The translations under genes and the position numbers were made by a program. The notes under the pieces were generated by a model, which searched no databases, had not been told where the DNA came from, and was given only the letters and a program-made list of their open reading frames with translations. From Deltaproteobacteria bacterium (lineage in GTDB: Bacteria > SAR324 > JACQKK01), in NCBI GenBank assembly GCA_029858165.1, contig JAOUFO010000123.1, positions 1 to 5,826 on the forward strand: a stretch of 5,826 nt of DNA. Direction: 5' to 3'. Shown here one piece after another: positions 1-5,123 of the stretch. The first letter of the stretch is position 1; every line of letters starts with the position of its first letter.

Positions 1-156
1 CCCGATCAGGGTGGACCCCCCGGCCTGAAAGCGGTAATAGACGCGGTCCGACCCCCCCCCCTTCAGGGGTTCCAGGGGAGAGACAGCCACGCCCAAAAGC
101 CGGGCGGCCAAGTCGCTTAACCGGTCGGGGCCGGGCGGGTTTGTGGTGGATTCCAT
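1..156 (-). CDS. Phosphotransferase of the aminoglycoside/choline kinase fold, N-terminal fragment
   Basis: Only the first 52 codons are in the window; the gene runs off the left edge. The ATG at 156-154 is followed by a Pro-rich start and the stretch LKGGGSDRVYYRF (residues 31-43). It fits the first strand, glycine-rich turn and second strand of the N-lobe in APH-type small-molecule kinases, where GDGSDR-YYR-like segments are typical. Such enzymes transfer phosphate from ATP to a small hydroxylated substrate in the cytoplasm; the substrate cannot be told here. An in-frame TGA lies two codons upstream, so the start is at this ATG or further inside. GAAGG abuts the ATG with almost no spacer, which is a weak ribosome site. 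The three glycine codons and flanking base form a run of ten Gs (52-61 on the plus strand). The catalytic Brenner-type motif lies outside the window, so the family call rests on a short segment. Confidence 0.6.
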   Translation of the reverse strand, partial: MESTTNPPGPDRLSDLAARLLGVAVSPLEPLKGGGSDRVYYRFQAGGSTLIG

Positions 157-365
157 CCTTCAGGCTACCCTTAATCCGGGCCTTCGGCCAAGGGGGTTCT
201 GGCAGCCCTGTGGTTTCTCCGTGTCAATTGTTCAGGTGCTTTCGGTTCTCCGTTGCCATTTGCCCTCTGGAATGGGATTTTAGTCTTCACCCGGTTGGAT
301 GAGCCAGAAGCCCTGAAAAGAGGGTTGGAGGCGACCGGTTTGTTTGATGAACCATTGGAGAATGT
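157..365. promoter_or_regulatory. Divergent intergenic region between the kinase gene and tyrS
   Basis: These 209 bases must carry promoters for both divergent genes. For tyrS, a possible -35 TTGCCA is at 253-258 with a poor -10-like TTTAGT at 279-284, but the 20-base spacer is long, so this is only a candidate. A small GGCC-TTC-GGCC hairpin (179-189) would lie in the leader of the leftward gene. I see no T-box antiterminator or other known aminoacyl-tRNA synthetase leader element and no intrinsic terminator. Confidence 0.3.
357..360 (+). promoter_or_regulatory. Shine-Dalgarno of tyrS, fixes a GTG start
   Basis: GGAG is followed by a five-base spacer and then GTG at 366. An in-frame TGA lies at 348-350 and no ATG or GTG intervenes, so the GTG is the natural start. 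The nearby ATG at 362 is in a different frame. Confidence 0.7.
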
Positions 366-1613
366 GTGGATATTTGGGAATTATACCGCCAGCGGGGGTT
401 TGCCCGGCAGGCCACCGATGAAGGGGCCTTGAAAACCCTGACCGACACCGCCGCCGCCGGAGGTGGTGTGCTGACTGCCTACACCGGGTTTGACCCCACC
501 GCTGATTCGTTTCATGTGGGCCATCTGATTCCCCTGATGGGGCTGATTCATTTTCAGCGGGCGGGCCACCGGCCCATCGTGTTGCTGGGGGGGGGCACCG
601 CAATGATCGGGGACCCCACCGGCAAGAACGAAATGCGCAAAATGTTGACCGATGAGGAACTGGCCAAAAACACCGATGCGTTGCGCCGTCAGGCCGCCCG
701 GCTGATGGATTTTGATTCCGGCAACCCTTCTGCCGCCATCATGGCCAACAACGGCGACTGGCTGCGCCAATGGGGGTATATCGATTTTCTGCGGGAAATC
801 GGCCACCATTTTTCGGTCAACCGGATGCTGACCTTTGAAACCTTTAAAACCCGTATGGAAACCGGCCTGTCTTTTATTGAATTCAACTACCCCCTGTTGC
901 AGGCCTATGATTTTTTGGAACTCAGCCGCCGTTACGATTGCACCGTTCAACTGGGGGGGGATGACCAATGGGCCAACATCATATCCGGGGTGGACCTGGT
1001 GCGCCGGGTGGAACGCCGGGATGTGTTCGGCTGGACTTTCCCATTGTTGACCACATCCAGCGGGGCCAAAATGGGAAAAACCGAAAAAGGAGCGGTATGG
1101 CTGGACCCGGAAAAAACATCCCCCTATGAGTATTACCAGTACTGGGTGAACGTGGATGATGCCGATGTGGCCAAATGCCTGGGGTTTTTTACCTTGCTGC
1201 CCATGGAGGAGGTGAACCGGCTTTCCCGGCTGGAGGGGGCCGAAATCCGCCAGGCCAAACAGGTCCTGGCCCGTGAGGCCACCCGGCTGATCCATGGAGA
1301 AGAAGAGGCCGCCAAAGCGGAAAAAGGGGCCAAGGCTGTTTTTGGCGGGGGGGGGGATATGGACCAGGTGCCTTCCACCACATTGGAGGCGGCCCGGCTG
1401 GCCGATGGAGTGGACCTGGCCGAGGTGATGGTTTCCGCCGGGCTGGCCAAATCCAAAGGGGAGGCCCGGCGGCTGGTTGATCAGGGGGGAGTCCATCTCA
1501 ACGGGGAAAAAGTGACCGATGGGTTTATGCGGATCACCGCCGCCCATGGAAACCAGGGCCACCTGATGATAAAAGTGGGCAAGAAAAAATTCCACCGGGT
1601 GGTGGTGGCCTGA
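366..1613 (+). CDS. tyrS: Tyrosyl-tRNA synthetase (TyrRS)
   Basis: This enzyme charges tRNA-Tyr with tyrosine using ATP, in the cytoplasm. The product is 415 residues, close to the 424 of E. coli TyrRS, and aligns by eye along its whole length. The class I HIGH signature is HVGH at residues 50-53, preceded by GFDPTADS. The tyrosine-binding segment YPLLQAYD is at 175-182 and GGDDQW at 197-202. The KMSKS-loop equivalent is KMGKT at 235-239 (KFGKT in E. coli), followed by EKGAVWLDPEKTSPYEYYQYW. An S4-type tRNA-binding domain fills about 351-415, with the typical SKGEARRLVDQGGVHLNGEKV. The start is a GTG with GGAG five bases upstream. Runs of nine, eight and ten Gs lie inside the gene (587-595, 953-960, 1347-1356), in frame and apparently intact. 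No intrinsic terminator follows immediately. Confidence 0.97.
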   Translation: MDIWELYRQRGFARQATDEGALKTLTDTAAAGGGVLTAYTGFDPTADSFHVGHLIPLMGLIHFQRAGHRPIVLLGGGTAMIGDPTGKNEMRKMLTDEELAKNTDALRRQAARLMDFDSGNPSAAIMANNGDWLRQWGYIDFLREIGHHFSVNRMLTFETFKTRMETGLSFIEFNYPLLQAYDFLELSRRYDCTVQLGGDDQWANIISGVDLVRRVERRDVFGWTFPLLTTSSGAKMGKTEKGAVWLDPEKTSPYEYYQYWVNVDDADVAKCLGFFTLLPMEEVNRLSRLEGAEIRQAKQVLAREATRLIHGEEEAAKAEKGAKAVFGGGGDMDQVPSTTLEAARLADGVDLAEVMVSAGLAKSKGEARRLVDQGGVHLNGEKVTDGFMRITAAHGNQGHLMIKVGKKKFHRVVVA

Positions 1614-1616
1614 AAC

Positions 1617-1644
1617 CCAAAAAAGAAAGGCCAAAAAAGAAAGG
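1617..1644 (+). repeat. Perfect tandem duplication of a 14-bp unit
   Basis: The unit CCAAAAAAGAAAGG occurs at 1617-1630 and again at 1631-1644 without mismatch, three bases after the tyrS stop codon. A third copy with one A fewer lies at 1709-1721. Because 14 is not a multiple of three, the duplication shifts frame, which argues against it being protein coding. Confidence 0.85.
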
Positions 1645-1847
1645 CGGCGCAAGCCCGGCCAAAAGGGCCGCAAGGCCCGTGCCGGTGCTGAAGCCGCTGG
1701 ACAGGACGCCAAAAAGAAAGGCACCCGCCAGCCTGCGGCGTTTGGAGCCGTCAGGCGACACAACTCAGGGCTGTGCTGGTGCTGGACAGCGCCCCAGGGG
1801 CGCGCGAAGGGCGGGGGAGAGGGAAAATTTGCGGTTCTGGACAACGA

Positions 1848-1865
1848 GCAGGCAAAAAAGCCTGC
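1848..1865. repeat. Inverted repeat with A6 loop
   Basis: GCAGGC and GCCTGC form a perfect 6-bp stem around a loop of six As. It is followed directly by a second weak hairpin (GGGGG at 1866-1870 with CCCCC at 1877-1881). On the plus strand no T run follows, so it is not a canonical intrinsic terminator. Confidence 0.5.
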
Positions 1866-1951
1866 GGGGGAGAAAGCCCCCCCGCGCCCCCCTTTTAAGG
1901 GGTGTGTAGAAAATGTAAACAGGGTCAAGGGAGCATTGCCCGCTTGTGGGG

Positions 1952-1970
1952 TTTGGGGCAACGCCCCAAA
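1952..1970. repeat. Perfect 8-bp inverted repeat with 3-base loop
   Basis: TTTGGGGC (1952-1959) pairs perfectly with GCCCCAAA (1963-1970) around AAC. Compact GC-rich hairpins of this kind are often part of dispersed intergenic repeats or act as transcript-stabilising or terminating structures. No T tract follows on the plus strand, and on the minus strand the stem is followed by Cs, so an intrinsic terminator is unlikely. Confidence 0.6.
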
Positions 1971-1987
1971 AATTGGTTTCAACTGAA

Positions 1988-2006
1988 AGGGAGGCAGTGC
2001 TTCCCT
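1988..2006 (+). promoter_or_regulatory. Hairpin burying a Shine-Dalgarno-like sequence ahead of def
   Basis: AGGGAGG (1988-1994) is the strongest ribosome-binding sequence upstream of def. It pairs with CTTCCCT (2000-2006) to make a 7-bp stem with one G-U pair and a five-base loop (1995-1999). It is 22 bases from the GTG at 2017, too far for normal use, but about 10 bases from an in-frame CTG at 2005. It may regulate def or may simply be the edge of a repeat. Confidence 0.4.
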
Positions 2007-2016
2007 GATCCCGGAT

Positions 2017-2673
2017 GTGATGATTATGGCCCTTGATCCTGATTCTACCCAGAACCCCCCGGAATTCCCCCCTTCAGGGCCGGACGTGCTGCCCCCTTTG
2101 GTCACCCAGGGGGACCCCCGGCTGGCCAAAGCCAGCGAACCGGTAAACCTTGCGGAGATTAAAACGGAAGGGTTTTTGAACAAACTGGAAACCCTTCACG
2201 AAGCGCTGATTGCCTATGAGGGGATAGGGATTGCCGCGCCTCAGATAGGATGGTTTGAGCGGGTGTTTTTTATGCTGTCCATGCCGGACGGGGTGGAAAA
2301 TGAGGAGGAGGAAGGGGACCTGGAATGCTGGGTCAATCCGGTGGTGGTGGAAATGTCCCAAGAGCAGGGGTGGGCCTGGGAGGGCTGCTTGTCGGTGCCG
2401 GGCTTCCGGGGGTGGATCAAGCGGCCTCTGACGGTGAAGGTCCAGGGGCTTACCCTGCACGGGAAGCCTGTCACCAGGGAATACAACGGTTGGAATGCCA
2501 GGGTGTTTCAACATGAATATGACCATCTGGATGGCTGGCTGTACACTTACCGGGCGGCGGACCCCCGCCATATCGTTTCTCTGGAGGCGTTGGAGCACCG
2601 GGCATCCTGGCCGGAGGACTGGCCCGCCAAAGGGGCATCCGTTGCCCCGATGGGGGTGGTTCTGCCGGAATAA
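2017..2673 (+). CDS. def: Peptide deformylase
   Basis: Removes the formyl group from the N-terminal methionine of new proteins at the ribosome. All three family motifs are present, numbered from the GTG at 2017: GIGIAAPQIG at 69-78, EGCLS at 122-126 and QHEYDH at 165-170. The expected metal ligands are Cys124, His166 and His170, with Glu167 as the catalytic residue, so the enzyme should be active. At 218 residues it is longer than the usual 160-190. The extra length is a Pro-rich N-terminal segment of about 25 residues before the conserved DPRLAK, an acidic insert (ENEEEEGD) near 94-101, and a short C-terminal tail. The start is uncertain: GTG 2017, ATG 2020 and ATG 2026 are in frame, none with a well-placed Shine-Dalgarno. 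An upstream hairpin hides AGGGAGG. The usual partner gene fmt is not next to it, so this may be a second def copy. Confidence 0.95.
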   Translation: MMIMALDPDSTQNPPEFPPSGPDVLPPLVTQGDPRLAKASEPVNLAEIKTEGFLNKLETLHEALIAYEGIGIAAPQIGWFERVFFMLSMPDGVENEEEEGDLECWVNPVVVEMSQEQGWAWEGCLSVPGFRGWIKRPLTVKVQGLTLHGKPVTREYNGWNARVFQHEYDHLDGWLYTYRAADPRHIVSLEALEHRASWPEDWPAKGASVAPMGVVLPE

Positions 2674-2680
2674 ACCGGGC

Positions 2681-2692
2681 GGGGGGGGGGGG
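2681..2692 (+). repeat. Homopolymer run of 12 Gs
   Basis: Twelve consecutive Gs start eight bases after the def stop codon, in the 132-base gap before the next gene. It is the longest mononucleotide run in the window. Tracts this long are prone to slippage in replication and in sequencing. Being outside any coding frame, it could at most affect transcript levels or structure. Confidence 0.9.
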
Positions 2693-2749
2693 TTCAACCG
2701 AAACATCAGCCCCGGAAAAACAGACATCCCTGCGGAGAAAAACCGACTA

Positions 2750-2789
2750 CCCGGCAAAAAAAAACAATGCGGCTGTTTGCTCCGCCGGG
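2750..2789 (+). promoter_or_regulatory. Long-range hairpin in the leader of the 169-residue protein gene
   Basis: CCCGGC (2750-2755) is complementary to GCCGGG (2784-2789), enclosing a run of nine As (2756-2764) and a small inner stem GCGG/CCGC (2769-2772 with 2782-2785, which competes for two outer bases). The structure ends six bases before the Shine-Dalgarno at 2796-2801. It could shape the leader of the downstream operon, but six pairs over a 28-base interior is modest evidence. Confidence 0.25.
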
Positions 2790-2805
2790 AATCCCAGGGG
2801 GTGAA

Positions 2806-3315
2806 ATGTTGAAACAATCCTATAAAAAGGTTTTGGCCAGGCTGCTGAACAAGGCCTATGGGTTTGACCTGTTGGCCAACCCCGCCTTCCGCTCCAATCC
2901 GCCTCCTGTGATGGACACTCTGGAGGCATCCATCGCCAAATATTTTATGGTTTCCATGGCGGTGCATGGCATGGACAACAAACGGGTAAAAATCAAAGCC
3001 ATGGATTGTCTGTCGGACCTTTTTCAAAAAGACCTGGGCAAAACCTACGGTTCCAAGGAAATGGAGGAAAAAATTCTGCCCCGGGTCCGGGAAAGGCTGG
3101 CCGAATACACCTCTCTGGTGCTGTCCAAAGAGGAAGCCGGGGCAAAACTGAAATACCTGGGGATTTGCATGGTGAACCATGTGATGGTGGAAAAACCCAC
3201 CCCGGTGGAGGAACTGGCCGGAGGGTTTGTGTGGTATCCGGCCATCGCCACCGCCACCTCCAGGGAAATCGCCCGGTTGGAATCCCAAAAAGCCATCCGC
3301 TGGGGCTGGATATAA
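2806..3315 (+). CDS. Protein of unknown function, first gene of a two-gene operon
   Basis: I do not recognise this 169-residue product. It looks soluble and mostly helical, with no signal peptide or membrane segment. It has a basic N-terminus (LKQSYKKVLARLLNKAYGF), a central helical stretch with regular charge spacing (residues 36-130, for example MDNKRVKIKAMDCLSDLFQ), and a Trp/Tyr-containing tail (GGFVWYPAIATATSREIARL, 139-158) ending RWGWI. Two cysteines (68, 121) do not form an obvious metal site. The ATG at 2806 is preferred because AGGGGG (2796-2801) sits four bases upstream; the in-frame ATG at 2767 would add 13 residues but lacks a ribosome site. Codon use matches the neighbours, and the reading frame is clearly protein-like rather than a GC artefact. 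The methyltransferase gene begins 12 bases after its stop, so the two are very likely co-transcribed and may work together. No function is assigned. Confidence 0.8.
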   Translation: MLKQSYKKVLARLLNKAYGFDLLANPAFRSNPPPVMDTLEASIAKYFMVSMAVHGMDNKRVKIKAMDCLSDLFQKDLGKTYGSKEMEEKILPRVRERLAEYTSLVLSKEEAGAKLKYLGICMVNHVMVEKPTPVEELAGGFVWYPAIATATSREIARLESQKAIRWGWI

Positions 3316-3327
3316 AATGAGGAAGCC

Positions 3328-3954
3328 ATGAACCCCACCACTCCCCAAAAGGGGGCTTTGTTCCCCGCATCCAGCATGCCGGACCGGGATTGGTGGGATG
3401 CCCTGTGGCCGGACCCTGCCAAAGTGATGGCCTTGATGGGGGCTGCCCCCGGCCAACAGGTGGTGGACCTGTGTTGCGGGGATGGTTTGTTTACCATCCC
3501 ATTGGCCCGACTGGTGAAACCCGGCAGGGTGACCGCCATTGAATTGTTGCCGGATATGATGGCGAAAGCCCGGGATTGTCTGGCGAAAATGGAAGCCGGG
3601 GGGTCCAGCGGGACCATCCGGTTTATCCAGGGGGATGTGATGGATTTGGGCCGGTTGGTGGAGGAAAAAGCCCATTGGATTCTGATGGCCAACACCTTTC
3701 ACGGGGTGCCGGACAAACCCGGACTGGGGCGGGCGGTGGCATCCCGGCTGCTGCCGGGGGGGTGGTTCGGGGTGATCAACTGGCACCCCCGCCCCCAGGA
3801 GGAAACCACCGTGCTGGGGCGCCCCAGAGGCCCCCAAACGCCCATGCGCATGGCACCCCAGGCGGTGTTGGAGGAATTGCGGCCCGCGGGGTTTACCCGG
3901 ATGGAGGTGGTGGAACTTCCCCCCTACCATTATGGGGCCAAGCTGTTTTTGTAA
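3328..3954 (+). CDS. Class I SAM-dependent methyltransferase
   Basis: A 208-residue protein with a complete Rossmann-type methyltransferase core. Motif I is VVDLCCGDGLFT (45-56), which binds SAM; the acidic end of strand 2 is E72 in VTAIEL; QGDVMD (101-106) contacts the adenine side. ILMANTFHGVPDKPG (118-132) corresponds to the motif IV and acceptor-site region, and LLPGGWFGVINWH (141-153) is the usual post-motif helix and strand. The N-terminal PDRDWWDALWPDP and C-terminal ELPPYHYGAKLF appear distinctive of its subfamily, which I believe is widespread in proteobacteria without an established substrate. GAGGAA (3319-3324) ends three bases before the ATG. The start lies 12 bases after the preceding stop, so it is the second gene of an operon. 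The substrate (small molecule, metalloid, quinone precursor or protein) cannot be told from the sequence. Confidence 0.9.
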   Translation: MNPTTPQKGALFPASSMPDRDWWDALWPDPAKVMALMGAAPGQQVVDLCCGDGLFTIPLARLVKPGRVTAIELLPDMMAKARDCLAKMEAGGSSGTIRFIQGDVMDLGRLVEEKAHWILMANTFHGVPDKPGLGRAVASRLLPGGWFGVINWHPRPQEETTVLGRPRGPQTPMRMAPQAVLEELRPAGFTRMEVVELPPYHYGAKLFL

Positions 3955-3993
3955 AATGAGGCCGGGGAAAAACCGATTTTGGGCGGCCCGCGA

Positions 3994-4005
3994 AAAATTA
4001 ATTTT
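3994..4005 (+). promoter_or_regulatory. AT-rich palindrome, UP-element-like
   Basis: A perfect 12-bp palindrome, AAAATTAATTTT, in otherwise GC-rich sequence. It ends five bases before the proposed -35 hexamer at 4011, which places it at about -52 to -41, where UP elements bind the RNA polymerase alpha subunit. It could equally be an operator for a dimeric regulator. Confidence 0.4.
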
Positions 4006-4010
4006 GTCCG

Positions 4011-4039
4011 TTGTGCATGGCAAACGACTGTGTTATATA
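4011..4039 (+). promoter_or_regulatory. Candidate sigma-70 promoter for the 67-residue gene
   Basis: TTGTGC (4011-4016) as -35, a 17-base spacer, and TATATA (4034-4039) as -10, with an upstream TG (4031-4032) giving an extended -10. The -35 is a poor match, but the spacing, the extended -10 and the AT-rich palindrome upstream together make this the best promoter in the window. Transcription would begin near 4046, leaving a leader of about 67 bases. Confidence 0.5.
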
Positions 4040-4112
4040 TGCGCAGGCACGAAAAGGAAGCACCCGGGCGGGGCCAAACCGCTCAACCAAAATTTTAAGG
4101 AGACTTAAAGCC

Positions 4113-4316
4113 ATGGGACTGAAAGTACCCATTACCATTTTCCCGGCCACCAAAGTGGCGGTTCACCGCAACGAATACACCGATTCGCTGCAAAACATGT
4201 TTACTGAGGCCTACCGCACGGACGCCAATCTGTGCACCTACCACCGTTGGGAAACCACCAGCTATGTGGGGCCGTTTTCTGAACTGCAAGGCGGCTTCCT
4301 GTCCTACATCAGCTAG
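4113..4316 (+). CDS. Small protein of unknown function, 67 residues
   Basis: The ATG at 4113 has AAGGAG (4097-4102) ten bases upstream, one of the better ribosome sites in the window. An in-frame ATG at 4011 would add 34 residues, but it overlaps the promoter and lacks a ribosome site, so it is not preferred. The product has a hydrophobic beta-like start (KVPITIFPATKVAVHR, 4-19), a helix-like middle (NEYTDSLQNMFTEAYR, 20-35), and an aromatic second half with LCTYHRWETTSYVG (40-53) and GGFLSYIS at the end. There is no signal peptide, no membrane helix and only one cysteine. I do not recognise the family. The mix of residues is far less GC-biased than chance frames here, which supports real coding. 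A possible promoter upstream and a strong hairpin after the stop make it look monocistronic. It could be a complete small domain or the remnant of a longer protein. Confidence 0.7.
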   Translation: MGLKVPITIFPATKVAVHRNEYTDSLQNMFTEAYRTDANLCTYHRWETTSYVGPFSELQGGFLSYIS

Positions 4317-4324
4317 GCAAGGCC

Positions 4325-4355
4325 TTTGGGAATCCCCCCCATGGGGATTCCCAAA
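4325..4355 (+). terminator. Perfect 13-bp inverted repeat after the small gene
   Basis: TTTGGGAATCCCC (4325-4337) pairs without mismatch with GGGGATTCCCAAA (4343-4355) around a five-base loop, CCCAT. It can extend by three pairs (GCC 4322-4324 with GGC 4358-4360) past a two-base bulge. It starts eight bases after the stop codon at 4314-4316, where a terminator or a 3' stabilising hairpin is expected. There is no T run after it, so it is not a textbook intrinsic terminator. As a perfect palindrome it could also bind a protein. Confidence 0.5.
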
Positions 4356-4609
4356 CAGGCAATCCAGGCATGTGAGGTCATACACAGCGGACCTTCCTGG
4401 TTGTTGGGATGGTCTGCGGATGTGCGGGGAAGGTTTATCCGGTGATCTCCCGGAAAAATCCCCCCCCAGGGGAAAGGTTTGGGTTACAACCATTCCGCCG
4501 AAATCCCCGACGTTGCAGCCCATGGTTTTCCCCCTCTCCGATCTATTTTAACCCCCCCATCAGAGCCCGCTTCCAGCCCAATGGGCGCCTGTTTTTTGTA
4601 AACAATCCT
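4356..4609. other. Gap before rimI with no convincing gene
   Basis: About 250 bases. A plus-strand frame is open from 4409 into rimI, but its translation is Pro/Arg-rich and not protein-like. Small hairpins are possible: TCCGG 4438-4442 with CCGGA 4450-4454, and TCCCC 4459-4463 with GGGGA 4469-4473. C runs lie at 4460-4467 and 4552-4558. I see no clear promoter for rimI, although AT-richer sequence occurs near 4540-4551 and 4590-4608. Confidence 0.5.
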
Positions 4610-5092
4610 ATGCCATCCCATCCGCCAGACACCCTAAGGGTGAAAACCGGTCTTTCGGTAGAGGCTTTGGCCCCTTCTCTGGCGCAGATGGATCACACGG
4701 TGTTTCAGGACCCGGCCTGGGGGGAATCTGCCTACCGGGGTTTGTTGACTGGCGGTGGGGCGGAAGGTTGGCTTCTGGTGACAGAGGGGGGGGAACCGGC
4801 GGGTTTTTTGGTTTTCCGCCGGGCAGCGGATGAGGTGGAACTGTTGCGCATTGCCATTCTGCCCCGCTTCCGGCGGCAGGGGTGGGGCCGATGGCTGGTG
4901 GAGTCTTTCTGCGGGGTCATGGCCCGGCAGGGGGCCGCCACAGTGTTTTTGGAGCTTCGCGCCCAAAACCGGCAGGCCGCCGGGTTGTACCGCTCCGTCG
5001 GGTTCGTTCAGGCGGGACTTCGCCCCGGCTATTATTCCCACCCCCCTGAGGATGCCCTGATTTTTAAAAAAGAGCTGACCCGGAAAAACTGA
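4610..5092 (+). CDS. rimI: GNAT N-acetyltransferase, RimI-like
   Basis: RimI acetylates the N-terminal alanine of ribosomal protein S18, and related enzymes act on other protein N-termini with acetyl-CoA. From the ATG at 4610 the product is 160 residues, close to the usual length of about 150. The acetyl-CoA pyrophosphate loop is RRQGWG (88-93), preceded by the beta-4 segment VELLRIAILP (76-85). FLELRAQNRQAAGLYRSVGF (113-132) matches the RimI pattern, with E115 and Y127 at positions corresponding to the catalytic Glu103 and Tyr115 of E. coli RimI. The ending RPGYYSHPPEDALIF (138-152) is also RimI-like. The start is uncertain: the ATG at 4610 has no visible Shine-Dalgarno, and the in-frame GTG at 4640 (residue 11) has AAGG directly against it. 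The usual partner tsaB is not adjacent. The gene converges on the cardiolipin synthase gene with only 31 bases between, and no intrinsic terminator is evident there. Confidence 0.85.
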   Translation: MPSHPPDTLRVKTGLSVEALAPSLAQMDHTVFQDPAWGESAYRGLLTGGGAEGWLLVTEGGEPAGFLVFRRAADEVELLRIAILPRFRRQGWGRWLVESFCGVMARQGAATVFLELRAQNRQAAGLYRSVGFVQAGLRPGYYSHPPEDALIFKKELTRKN

Positions 5093-5123
5093 GGGGTTTC
5101 AGAGCAGGAACGGTATTTTGTGT

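Larger units (their letters stand above)
1614..2016. other. Gap between tyrS and def without a convincing gene
   Basis: About 400 bases. The first 120 are purine-rich, with AAAAAAGAAAGG repeats that read as lysine/arginine-rich peptides in several frames. The frame +1 to tyrS stays open for 123 codons after the tyrS stop, to the TGA at 1984-1986, but has no ATG or GTG start. The second half holds GC-rich hairpins (1848-1865, 1866-1881, 1952-1970, 1988-2006) and a small AT-rich patch near 1907-1920. No T-tract terminator and no good promoter were found. The mixture of hairpins and low-complexity sequence looks like repeat-derived intergenic DNA. Confidence 0.6.

Noticed and set aside
1679..1909. 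76-codon plus-strand frame in the tyrS-def gap
   Set aside because: Arg/Pro-rich, no ribosome site, no family resemblance, and it runs through hairpins and repeats.
381..2183. 600-codon minus-strand open frame across tyrS and the following gap
   Set aside because: The translation is Pro/Gly/His-rich with no recognisable domain. It lies antisense to an unmistakable tyrS and reflects the scarcity of stops opposite G-rich codons.
2767..2805. Upstream ATG adding 13 residues to the 169-residue protein
   Set aside because: No ribosome site, and it lies inside a potential leader hairpin; the ATG at 2806 follows AGGGGG at proper spacing.
2074..4023. 649-codon minus-strand open frame across def, the 169-residue gene and the methyltransferase
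   Set aside because: It is antisense to three supported genes, has a low-complexity Pro/Gly/His-rich translation and no family motif.
4011..4112. Upstream ATG adding 34 residues to the small 67-residue protein
   Set aside because: It overlaps the proposed promoter, has no Shine-Dalgarno, and the ATG at 4113 has a clear one.
4409..4609. 67-codon N-terminal extension of the RimI-like protein
   Set aside because: The translation is Pro/Arg-rich and unlike RimI; the enzyme is already full length from 4610.
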